Shown here: positions 57,701 through 64,000 of the stretch, piece by piece
Layout of the letters: each line of letters starts with the position of its first letter
How positions within the stretch are numbered: position 1 is the stretch's first letter
Program-made: the position numbers and the translations under genes
NCBI RefSeq assembly: GCF_000025485.1
Contig: NC_013851.1
Location: 1,155,154 to 1,219,153 of the forward strand
Origin: Allochromatium vinosum DSM 180
GTDB taxonomy: Bacteria; Pseudomonadota; Gammaproteobacteria; Chromatiales; Chromatiaceae
DNA length: 64,000 nt
Direction: 5' to 3'
The notes under the pieces: model-generated
Seen by the model: the letters and a program-made list of their open reading frames with translations, nothing else
Told to the model about the DNA's origin: nothing
The model's database searches: none

Positions 57701-58902
57701 TCTGGTTCACAGTCAAGCTCAAGCCGGGCCAGCCCGGACTGCTGGTCACGCATGCGCATCGGTTGGCCGCCGAGTCCGAGATGCGCGACCGCTGTGCCGG
57801 AGCCCGTGTGCTGCTGGCCGAGGACAATCCCATCAATCGCGAGGTGGCCCTGGAGCTGCTCAACAGCGTCGGGTTGCGCGTGGAGACCGCCGAGAACGGT
57901 CAGGTCGCCCTGGAGATGGCCGCTGACGGGGACTACGACCTGATCCTCATGGACGTGCAGATGCCGCTCATGGATGGACTGAGCGCCACGCGCGCTATCC
58001 GCGCCCTGCCCAATTGGTGCGACAAGCCCATCCTGGCCCTGACCGCCAATGCTTTCGAGGAGGACCGACGCGCCTGTCTGGAGGCCGGCATGAACGACTT
58101 CGTGCCCAAGCCGGTCGAACCGCTGGACCTGTTCGATGCGCTGCTGCGCTGGCTGCCGGAGCGTCCCAGTGACGCCGGAGCGTCGGCGCCACAGACGCCG
58201 CGCTCGGTGTCGGAGGCGTCCGCTGTCGACGTACGGCACGCGCCGACCTCCAGCGTGCGCCGCGCCGATTTGCTGGCCGCCATCCGGAAGCTGCCCGGTA
58301 TCGATCTGCGCCAGGGGCTGGCGAGTCTGCGCGGCAGTCAGGAGAAGTATCTCAAACTCATCGAGCGCTTCATCGGCTCGCATGCCGATGATCCCCGGCA
58401 TCTGGCCGAAGCGCTGGCGAACCGTGATGGCGAGGCCTTGGCGCGTCTGGCGCACAGCCTCAAGGGGGTGGCCGGCACCCTGGGACTGATCGCCATCGCC
58501 GAGCAGGCCAAGTCGCTCGAGGTGGCGCGTCGTCCCGAGTCTTTCGAGACTCCCGACAGGCTCGTCGCGGCGATCGACGCCATCGACCAGGCCCTGCTGG
58601 CACTGCGCCAGGCCCTCGATCAGTCACAGACGCCGGCCCGGCCGGCCGGGCCGGCCGACACGACGCTCGATACCGAGCAGACGCGCGCCCTGCTCGACGA
58701 GCTGGCGGCGCTGCTGCGCGAGGACAACGCGCGCGCGTTCACACTCTATCAGCACGAGTCGGCACGGCTCGCGGCGATCATGCCCGATGAGCACGCCGAA
58801 CTCGCACGCCGGATCGATCAGTTCGACTTCGAGTCGGCCCTGGAACTGGTCGAAACGGTCCAGGTGCGTTCGATTCGCCCCGAGGGAGCCTCGTCCCGGT
58901 GA
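54769..58902 (+). CDS. cytoplasmic multi-PAS hybrid histidine kinase with REC and HPt
   Basis: The 1377-residue protein has no membrane helix. A helical/coiled N-terminus is followed by a PAS domain (about 80-205), a GAF-like region (about 215-345), three further PAS domains (about 350-480, 485-605 and 620-735), HisKA with His769 ([16 protein letters not shown]), and an HATPase ([28 protein letters not shown]). A receiver has Asp1062 ([13 protein letters not shown]) and an HPt has His1229 (LAHSLKGVAGTLG). From HisKA on it is a close paralogue of the kinase at 49658-52819. The ATG has no Shine-Dalgarno and is only 17 bases from the IscB element. Its stop overlaps the NarX-like gene (GTGA). Confidence 0.93.
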   Translation: MKDTDRDPIQPDARNLPNRGDELSADEIRERALTALHQGRFHIADELLQGANAELTAMVESLRIYQVELQIQNDELLRSQRQTQLALERFTAFFNGLPIAELVVDRHGLVKEANYAAQDLFELKHSHIHQHYFTRLISETDRGLVAELWKRRLPEERRTLTLKEIHFNGRAGEPFIGDLHVAPLSDFEGESDDYVCAILDRTESVRQRQALHAYGERLQRHEAELQERLKEMRGLYDVLRETNRHEAPMEDVLQRVVERLPEAWQFPSLAEVRLTLPETGFRTAGFEHTDWMQTAPIMVDGVKVGEIQVVYREAPPLGLDDRTFLNEEQVLLEAVAFHIAVYFERQREARRLSESREQYQVLAEYSPDWEYWLGPDGRYRYVSPACRELSGHTADEFLADPDLIARLVHPEDRAHWMRHYTDALESCQADRDAIQMRLRARDGREHWVEHICNPVITADGRYLGRRGVFRDITERKRIESELTKRSLAVEQSPESIVITDLDGRIEYVNDAFIANTGYTRAEALGQNPRILKSGRTPKAIFDELWACLLRGEVWHGELVNRRKNGELYTEVASISPIRQSDGRITHYLAIKSNVTEQKRLAEELEQYRHHLEELVEARTLELRQQMRSLKALIDNLPHMAWMKDREGRFVAVNRAFAEIKGRSPDEIIGLTDHDLWPGELAERYRADDAEVMAGRCQRTRVMPSVTNPGAIYETFKAPIIDDTDEVLGTVGFARDIRPQREMEAELAHRAELAESAVRAKSAFLANMSHEIRTPMNAILGLAHLLRRDLIDPANINRLDKIESAARHLLAVINDILDLSKIEAGKLQLSDENFSAVMLVDQVSSLILDEARAKGLSLKVDLDPELPWMRGDVTRLRQALLNYASNAVKFTHTGFVTIRVRLQERDAEGLTVRFEVEDTGIGIPPDKQARLFQAFEQADTSTTRRYGGTGLGLAITAQLARMMGGEAGADSVAGRGSTFWFTVKLKPGQPGLLVTHAHRLAAESEMRDRCAGARVLLAEDNPINREVALELLNSVGLRVETAENGQVALEMAADGDYDLILMDVQMPLMDGLSATRAIRALPNWCDKPILALTANAFEEDRRACLEAGMNDFVPKPVEPLDLFDALLRWLPERPSDAGASAPQTPRSVSEASAVDVRHAPTSSVRRADLLAAIRKLPGIDLRQGLASLRGSQEKYLKLIERFIGSHADDPRHLAEALANRDGEALARLAHSLKGVAGTLGLIAIAEQAKSLEVARRPESFETPDRLVAAIDAIDQALLALRQALDQSQTPARPAGPADTTLDTEQTRALLDELAALLREDNARAFTLYQHESARLAAIMPDEHAELARRIDQFDFESALELVETVQVRSIRPEGASSR

Positions 58903-60563
58903 CGGCGGCCACGACGACGCGGCTCCCCGGCCGGCGAACCGCACCGCACTCCGGTCGCCTGAGGGGCGAGGCCCTGGATGAGCGTGTCCACGAGATTCTG
59001 CGCGCGACCGATCTGAGGCGCCCGCTGTGGGCGCTGGGACTGGCGCTCGCCGGCCTGGCGGTGCTGTTCGCCGCTCAGGTCGTCCGGCCCGAGGCGATCT
59101 GGGTGCGCTGGAGTCTGTTCGGGCTGCTGGGGCTGGGGCTGGCCGGTGCCGTGCTGCTCTGGCGGCGGCTGCGTGATCGGCTGCTGCGTCCGCTGGTGCG
59201 TCTGGAGCACTCGCTGACCCAGGTCTGCCAGGGCGAACCGGGGGCCAGCGACACGCTGACCGAGACCGGGGTGTTGCAGGGCATCGCTCAGGACATCCGC
59301 AGTCTCAACGAGGAGCTGACCGATCTCTATGACGACATGGACAACCGGGTTGCGCGCCAGACGCGGCGTCTGGCCCAGAAGACGGCCTCGCTCAAGATCC
59401 TCTACGACGTGGCCGCCGGCATCCATCAGGCCGAGAGCGTCGAGGCGTTGCTGTTGCGCTTCCTGCGCGTGCTCAAGGAGATGATCAATGCACGCGCGGC
59501 GACCGTGCGTCTGGTGCTGCCGGACGGCACCCGGCGGCTGATCGGCTCCATCGGTCTGAACGACGATCTGGTGCGCGAGTCGGACATGACGCCGGTCGAC
59601 CTCTGTCTGTGCGGCAATGTGCTCGCCCCCGGCGACATCCTGTGCGACAACGATGCGCGCTACTGTTCGCGCATCTATGGCCGGCGCATGTTCGCCAGCT
59701 CTGAGGTCGAGGTGGTGACAGTGCCGCTGGAGCATCGCGACGAACGGCTCGGTGTCTACACGCTGTTCGTCGACCGTCCCGGACTCCAGGGGCGCGAGGA
59801 CATCCTGGAGCTGCTGTTCACCGTCGGCCATCATCTGGGGGTGGCCATCGCCAAGCAGCGCTCGGACGCCGAGGCGCACCGGCTCTCGATCGTCGAGGAA
59901 CGCAACGCGCTCGCCCACGAGCTGCATGACTCGCTGGCGCAGACCCTGGCCAGTCTGCGCTTTCAGTGCCGGATGCTGGATGACTCGCTGGCCGGCTGTC
60001 CGATCCCGGCCGAGGCGCGCAATGATCTGGCGCGCATCCGCAATGGTCTCGACGAGGCGCACACCGAGTTGCGTGAGTTGCTGGCGAGCTTTCGCGCGCC
60101 GCTCGACCGGCGTGGGCTGGTGCCGGCGCTCGCCAAGCTCACCCAGCGGCTCGGGCGTGAGACCGGCACCCATGTCCTGTTCCAGAACGACAGCCGTCCG
60201 TTCGAGCTGTCGGCGACCGAGGAGTTGCAGTTGTTGCGTATCGCTCAGGAGGCGCTGGCCAACATCCGCAAGCACGCCCAGGCCCATACGGTGCGGGTGT
60301 TGCTGACGCGCGAGAGCGGCGGGCGGCATGTGCTGCTGATCGAGGACGACGGGGTCGGCTTCAGTCCGCCGGACGCGCAGTCCCCGCCGGGCGAGCGCAT
60401 CGGGTTGTCGATCCTGGAGGAACGCGCGCGTCGCATCGGCGCGGAGCTGCGCATCGAGAGCGAGCCGGGTGAGGGGACGCGGGTGGAGGTCGTGTTCGAT
60501 GTCGGTCGGCGTTCCGGACGTCAGACGCAGAGCCGGGAGGCGGAGCGATGCGCGTACTCTTGA
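58899..60563 (+). CDS. NarX-like sensor histidine kinase without periplasmic sensor
   Basis: The 554-residue protein has two helices (about 42-60 and 71-88) joined by only about ten residues, so it lacks the NarX nitrate-binding periplasmic domain. A HAMP/coiled region follows, then a GAF domain (about 165-320) with four cysteines (236, 238, 249, 256) clustered in one loop. HisKA_3 has His343 in AHELHDSLAQTLASLRFQ and the HATPase ends with GLSILEERARRIGAELR. It starts at GTG overlapping the hybrid kinase stop and overlaps the regulator gene by 16 bases. The input may be cytoplasmic redox, metal or ligand via the GAF. Confidence 0.92.
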   Translation: MTAATTTRLPGRRTAPHSGRLRGEALDERVHEILRATDLRRPLWALGLALAGLAVLFAAQVVRPEAIWVRWSLFGLLGLGLAGAVLLWRRLRDRLLRPLVRLEHSLTQVCQGEPGASDTLTETGVLQGIAQDIRSLNEELTDLYDDMDNRVARQTRRLAQKTASLKILYDVAAGIHQAESVEALLLRFLRVLKEMINARAATVRLVLPDGTRRLIGSIGLNDDLVRESDMTPVDLCLCGNVLAPGDILCDNDARYCSRIYGRRMFASSEVEVVTVPLEHRDERLGVYTLFVDRPGLQGREDILELLFTVGHHLGVAIAKQRSDAEAHRLSIVEERNALAHELHDSLAQTLASLRFQCRMLDDSLAGCPIPAEARNDLARIRNGLDEAHTELRELLASFRAPLDRRGLVPALAKLTQRLGRETGTHVLFQNDSRPFELSATEELQLLRIAQEALANIRKHAQAHTVRVLLTRESGGRHVLLIEDDGVGFSPPDAQSPPGERIGLSILEERARRIGAELRIESEPGEGTRVEVVFDVGRRSGRQTQSREAERCAYS

Positions 60564-61264
60564 TCGATGATCATGCCTTGTTTCGCTTCGGGCTTCAGGA
60601 GTTGCTGGAGCGGCGCGGGATCGAGGTGGTGGCGGCCGTGGGCGAGTCGAGCACCGGGCTTGAGCGGGTGGCCGAAACCCGGCCCGATGTGGTGTTGCTC
60701 GATATGCGGATGCCGGGCCTCAATGGGCTGGAGTTGCTGCGCCGGTTGCGTGCGGCCCATCAGTCGATGCCGATCGCGATGCTGACGACCAGTGCCGAGG
60801 AGCGCGATGTGATCGATTCGCTCCAGAGTGGGGCGCAGGGTTATCTGCTCAAGGATATGGAGCCGGATGCGCTGATCGCGGCGCTGGGTGAGATCGTTCA
60901 GGGGCGCACGGTGGTGGCGTCCGAGCTGACGGGGGTGCTGGCGCGGGCGGTGCGGGGTGAGTCGACGCCTGTGCCTGTCGTGAGCGGCGGTGCGGCGGAT
61001 CTGACGCCGCGCGAGCAGGAGATCCTCTGTCATCTGGCCGAAGGGCAGAGCAACAAGACCATTGCGCGTGAGCTGGGGATCTCGGAAGGGACGGTCAAGC
61101 TGCATGTGAAGGCGATCCTGCGCAAGCTCGATGTGCATTCGCGGGTGGAGGCAGCGGTGATCGCGGTCGAACGGGGGTTGTGTGAGCGGGGCGGCTCTGG
61201 GGGTTGCGGTGGTGTTAGTGGTGGCGGTGGCGACTCGGGCGCCGGCGGTCGGGGGTCGCCGTGA
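60548..61264 (+). CDS. NarL/FixJ-type response regulator
   Basis: The 238-residue regulator has a receiver (MRVLLIDDHALFRFGLQELL; Asp52 in VVLLDMRMPG; LLTT-type switch LTTSAEERD; KDMEP lysine) and a C-terminal LuxR HTH (LTPREQEILCHLAEGQSNKT, then IARELGISEGTVKLHVKAIL, LDVHSRVEA). The last 20-25 residues are an abnormal Gly/Ser tail encoded by the left arm of a long inverted repeat. It is the presumed partner of the overlapping NarX-like kinase. The ATG lies 16 bases inside the kinase gene. Confidence 0.94.
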   Translation: MRVLLIDDHALFRFGLQELLERRGIEVVAAVGESSTGLERVAETRPDVVLLDMRMPGLNGLELLRRLRAAHQSMPIAMLTTSAEERDVIDSLQSGAQGYLLKDMEPDALIAALGEIVQGRTVVASELTGVLARAVRGESTPVPVVSGGAADLTPREQEILCHLAEGQSNKTIARELGISEGTVKLHVKAILRKLDVHSRVEAAVIAVERGLCERGGSGGCGGVSGGGGDSGAGGRGSP

Positions 61265-61333
61265 ATCCGTCCCTGGAGGCTCGACGACGGCATCCATGCC
61301 GTCGACGCCCCCGACCACCGGCGCCCGAGTCGC
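61230..61333. repeat. long nested inverted repeat at the end of the NarL-like gene
   Basis: The outer arms 61230-61255 and 61308-61333 match over 26 bases with one mismatch (a G-U pair in RNA). Between them a second hairpin, CGACGGCAT (61285-61293) with ATGCCGTCG (61296-61304), is stacked. The left arm contains the Gly-rich C-terminus of the regulator and its stop at 61262-61264. The convergent queG stop is 49 bases further on, so it may serve as a shared terminator or be a mobile palindromic element. Confidence 0.75.
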
Positions 61334-61382
61334 TTGAGCGTCGGTGGTTGCGGCCGGCGCTCAATTGTCGTTGAACCGTTGA

Positions 61383-62456
61383 TTAGCGACACGCAAGTCC
61401 GGCAAGCGCCCAGACCACATGCTCGCGCACCAGCGGGCTGGGGTGGTCGGCGCGGGTTTCGAGTGCAAGCCGGACTTCCGGTGAATCTGGGGCATTGCCG
61501 AGCGCGACGGCGAGGTTGCGCAGCCAGCGTTCGTGGCCGAGTCGGCGGATCGCCGAGCCTTCGGTGCGTGCGAGGAAGGTCGGTTCGTCCCAGGCGAACA
61601 GGGCGATCAGGGTGGCGGTGTCCAGACCGTGACGGGGCAGGAAGTCGGTTTCTTCGGTGAGCCGGGCGAAGCGGTTCCAGGGGCAGACCAGCTGGCAGTC
61701 GTCGCAGCCGTGAATGCGGTTGCCGATCAGGGGGCGCAGCGGCTCGGGGATGGCGCCCTTGAGTTCGATCGTCAGATAGGAGATGCAGCGCCGGCCGTCG
61801 ACCTGGTAGGGGGCGACGATGGCGCCTGTGGGGCAGGCGTCGAGACAGGCCCGGCAGCGTCCGCAGTGATCGGCCATGGGCTGGTCGGGCGGGAGCGGCT
61901 GGTCGGTGTAGATCTCGCCGAGGAAGAACCAGGAGCCGGCGCGCGGGTTGACCAGATTGCTGTGCTTGCCGATCCAGCCGAGTCCGGCCTTTTCGGCCAG
62001 CGGTTTTTCCATCACGGGCGCCGAGTCGACGAAGACGCGATGGCCGAAAGGGCCGATGTGAGCGGCGAGCCGGTCGGCCAGACGTTGCAGGCGCCGGCGC
62101 AGGACTTTGTGATAATCCCGTCCGAGGCTGTAGCGCGAGATGAAGGCGCCGGCCGGGTCGGCGAGCCGTTCGTGGAGGGTGGCGCGGGATTCGGGCTGAT
62201 AGTCCATCCGCGCCGAGATCACGCTCAGGGTGCCGGGCACGAGTTCGTCCGGGCGCGAGCGCTTGGTGCCGTGACGCGCCATGTAGTCCATTTCGCCGTG
62301 ATAGCCGCGCGCGAGCCAGTCGCGCAGACGCGGCTCGGCGTCCGTGAGATCGGTGTCCGTGATGCCGATCTGCTGGAAGCCCAGTTCACGCCCCCAGGTC
62401 TTGAGACGTTCGGCCAGTACCTGGGGCGTGTCGGGTGAGTGGGTGGCGTGGCTCAA
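61383..62456 (-). CDS. queG: epoxyqueuosine reductase
   Basis: QueG reduces epoxyqueuosine to queuosine in tRNA using cobalamin and two 4Fe-4S clusters. The 357-residue enzyme shows [53 protein letters not shown], the ferredoxin-like motifs CGRCRACLDACPTGAIVAPY and CDDCQLVCPWNRFA, and C-terminal HEAT-like repeats. Full length and intact cluster cysteines suggest activity. It overlaps the upstream universal stress protein gene by four bases on the same strand. Confidence 0.96.
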   Translation of the reverse strand: MSHATHSPDTPQVLAERLKTWGRELGFQQIGITDTDLTDAEPRLRDWLARGYHGEMDYMARHGTKRSRPDELVPGTLSVISARMDYQPESRATLHERLADPAGAFISRYSLGRDYHKVLRRRLQRLADRLAAHIGPFGHRVFVDSAPVMEKPLAEKAGLGWIGKHSNLVNPRAGSWFFLGEIYTDQPLPPDQPMADHCGRCRACLDACPTGAIVAPYQVDGRRCISYLTIELKGAIPEPLRPLIGNRIHGCDDCQLVCPWNRFARLTEETDFLPRHGLDTATLIALFAWDEPTFLARTEGSAIRRLGHERWLRNLAVALGNAPDSPEVRLALETRADHPSPLVREHVVWALAGLACR

Positions 62457-62950
62457 TGGGCGATGTTCGGCACGAGCAGCACCGGGATGTGACTGTGCTG
62501 CATCACCTTGCGCGCCGTCGACCCGATCGACGCGCGTCCCATCAGGGCATGGGTGCAGACGCCCATGACGATCAGATCCGCGTGACGGTCGTCGGCGGTC
62601 TTGATGATCTCCTCGGATGGCAGCCCGCTGGCGACCTCCAGCGCCTCGACGATATCGGCCTCGATCTCGGCGGGGACGGCATTGAGCTCGTCCTCGCAGA
62701 ACTTGCTCAAACGCTTGTGCATGGTCGCGAGGATCTCCTTGAGTGCCTCGTGCTCGATGCGCTGGACGTCCATGTCCGGCAGATAGGCGCCGATCACCGC
62801 CCGCCCGGTGTTGCCCAGGGGTTCGACCACGTGGAGCATGGTGATGCGTGCTCCGCTTTGGCGGGCGAGCGCCACCGCGTGACGGAAGACCGGGCGCGTA
62901 TGGCGTCCAAGGTCGGTGGCATAGAGGATGTGTCTGTAGTCTGGCAGCAT
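62453..62950 (-). CDS. universal stress protein (UspA family)
   Basis: This 165-residue alpha/beta protein starts YRHILYATDLGRHTRPVFRH and contains ITMLHVVEP, the central DLIVMGVCTHALMGRASIGS and STARKVMQHSHIPVLLVP. The latter corresponds to the ATP-binding GxxG(9x)G(S/T) motif in variant form (GVCTHALMGRASIGSTARKV). A conserved Asp in the first strand (ATDLG) is present. It is likely a cytoplasmic stress or starvation protein that binds nucleotides. Its stop overlaps queG. Confidence 0.92.
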   Translation of the reverse strand: MLPDYRHILYATDLGRHTRPVFRHAVALARQSGARITMLHVVEPLGNTGRAVIGAYLPDMDVQRIEHEALKEILATMHKRLSKFCEDELNAVPAEIEADIVEALEVASGLPSEEIIKTADDRHADLIVMGVCTHALMGRASIGSTARKVMQHSHIPVLLVPNIAH

Positions 62951-62987
62951 GATGACGATGACCCTACCTGGATGTCTGTGGATGCGC

Positions 62988-64000
62988 TCAGCGGTAGCCC
63001 TTCAACTGATCGAGATATTCGGGCAGGAAGAGCGAGAGCTGCGGGACATAGGTGACGAGCATCAGGAACCCGAGCAGCAGCAGTATCCAGGGTAGCACCG
63101 AACGGATGACCCAGCCGAGCGTTTCGCCGGTGATGCCGGCGGTCACGAACAGATTGAGTCCGACCGGCGGAGTCAGCATGCCGATCTCCATGTTGACCAC
63201 CATGATGATGCCGAAATGGACGGGATCGATCCCGAGCTGCATGGCGATGGGGAAGAGGATCGGCGCCATGATGAGCAGGATCGCCGATGGCTCCATGAAG
63301 TTGCCGGCGATCAGGAGCAGGATGTTGACCACGATCAGGAACATCCAGGGAGACAGACCCCATTGGACGATGGTCTCGGCGATCTGATGCGGGATACGCT
63401 CGGTCGTCAGCACGTGCGCGAACAGCATGGCGTTGGCGATGATGAACAGCAGCATGATCGAGACCTTGGCCGCGTCCAGCACCACCTTGCGCACCTCGGG
63501 GTGGGTGAAGCTCTGGGGCAGGGCCAGCGGCACCTGCCAGGCATTGCGCAGCAGCAGGCGTCCGAACCCTTCGCCCGGTCGGCGCCAGGGGATGGTCTTG
63601 AGCGGTCCCATGTCGCGATAGCCGATCACGGCGATCAGGAAGGCGTAGACGGCCGAGACGGCGGCGGCCTCGGTCGGACTGGCGACACCGCCATAGATCG
63701 AGCCCAGGACGATGACGATCAGCAGGATGCCCCCGGAGGCGCTGAAGGCCGCGCTCAGGACTTCGCGCAGACCCGGCCAGGGCAGGGCGGGCAGCTTCTT
63801 GACCCGCGCCACGATATAGACCGCCACCATCAGCAGCAGTCCCAGCAGGATTCCGGGCACGAAGCCGGCCATGAACATGCGCGCGGCCGAGACCTCGGTG
63901 GCGGCCGCATAGACCAGCATCACGATCGAGGGCGGGATCAGGATGCCGAGCGTTCCGGCGTTGGTGATGACGCCGGCGGCGAACTGCTTGGGATAGCCGG
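62988..64000 (-). CDS. dctM: TRAP transporter large permease (DctM), partial
   Basis: The gene runs off the window: the frame is open to 63998, where it reads GYPKQFAAGVITNAGTLGIL then IPPSIVMLVY, a DctM-family signature. Further on are VSIMLLFIIANAMLFAHVL, NFMEPSAILLIMAPILFPIA and EIGMLTPPVGLNLFVTAGIT, a conserved permease segment. The 12-TM large subunit of a tripartite ATP-independent periplasmic transporter takes up C4-dicarboxylates or other organic acids driven by ion gradients. DctP and DctQ would lie beyond the edge. The natural C-terminus (LKGYR) is 37 bases upstream of the stress protein start. Confidence 0.93.
   Translation of the reverse strand, partial: GYPKQFAAGVITNAGTLGILIPPSIVMLVYAAATEVSAARMFMAGFVPGILLGLLLMVAVYIVARVKKLPALPWPGLREVLSAAFSASGGILLIVIVLGSIYGGVASPTEAAAVSAVYAFLIAVIGYRDMGPLKTIPWRRPGEGFGRLLLRNAWQVPLALPQSFTHPEVRKVVLDAAKVSIMLLFIIANAMLFAHVLTTERIPHQIAETIVQWGLSPWMFLIVVNILLLIAGNFMEPSAILLIMAPILFPIAMQLGIDPVHFGIIMVVNMEIGMLTPPVGLNLFVTAGITGETLGWVIRSVLPWILLLLGFLMLVTYVPQLSLFLPEYLDQLKGYR

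Overview
The window is 64 kb of GC-rich, densely coding DNA with short intergenic gaps and many 1-4 base start/stop overlaps. The gene set (exbB-exbD-msbA-lpxK-kdsB, hslR, grxC, pepN, lptF, purF, metZ, rimO, dusA, queG) is that of a Gram-negative gammaproteobacterium. Overall style, GC bias, the paired GH57 proteins and the large number of c-di-GMP, HDOD and PAS sensor proteins suggest a purple sulfur bacterium (Chromatiaceae, Allochromatium/Thiocystis-like). That placement is an inference: no photosynthesis or sulfur-oxidation gene lies in the window. The DNA looks chromosomal.

Layout. 0-4.1 kb: small housekeeping and stress genes (SDR fragment, glyoxalase I, RIO kinase, YjdM, YbaK), plus a short hypothetical gene whose 3' end is duplicated in inverted orientation about 1.9 kb away. 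4.3-9 kb: an envelope operon exbB-exbD-msbA-lpxK-kdsB for lipid A and Kdo supply. 9-18 kb: EF-hand protein, SDR, hslR-grxC, pepN-lptF, purF-metZ. 18.0-22.5 kb: a four-gene TerY-P signalling operon (two vWA/TerY proteins, a PP2C phosphatase with an Ig-like N-terminal domain, a divergent protein kinase). 22.5-23.2 kb: a higB-higA toxin-antitoxin pair with a visible promoter/operator. 23.2-33.3 kb: phosphoketolase, LysE exporter, a 45-residue Cys-rich membrane peptide, rimO, a fused APH/P-loop kinase, an EAL-HDOD protein, an EamA transporter and dusA. 33.3-39.6 kb: an LTA-synthase-like phosphotransferase, then a 1124-residue ligand-binding/PAS/GGDEF/EAL/BLUF protein followed by a CheX-like protein. 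39.6-48.6 kb: a histone-H1-like DUF2934 protein, two GH57 proteins, a DUF2333 protein, and an ABC exporter with its membrane-fusion protein. 48.6-61.4 kb: an HDOD protein and two divergent paralogous hybrid histidine kinases. Between the kinases sits an IS200/IS605-type element carrying iscB and its upstream omega RNA. The second kinase is translationally coupled to a NarX-like kinase and a NarL-like regulator. 61.4-64 kb: queG, a universal stress protein and the 3' part of a TRAP transporter large permease.

The two most notable loci are these. (1) The IscB element (about 53070-54755) has an intact RNA-guided nuclease (PLMP, split RuvC, HNH), a structured 5' non-coding region and both terminal hairpins, but no transposase. 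It lies just upstream of a sensor kinase start codon. (2) The light/ligand c-di-GMP protein (35480-38854) has a C-terminal BLUF domain whose Tyr, Asn, Gln and Trp have the same spacing as in AppA. It sits behind catalytically intact GGDEF and EAL domains and a cytoplasmic periplasmic-binding-protein-like domain. The TerY-P operon is a third locus of interest. No CRISPR array, tRNA, rRNA or prophage was seen.
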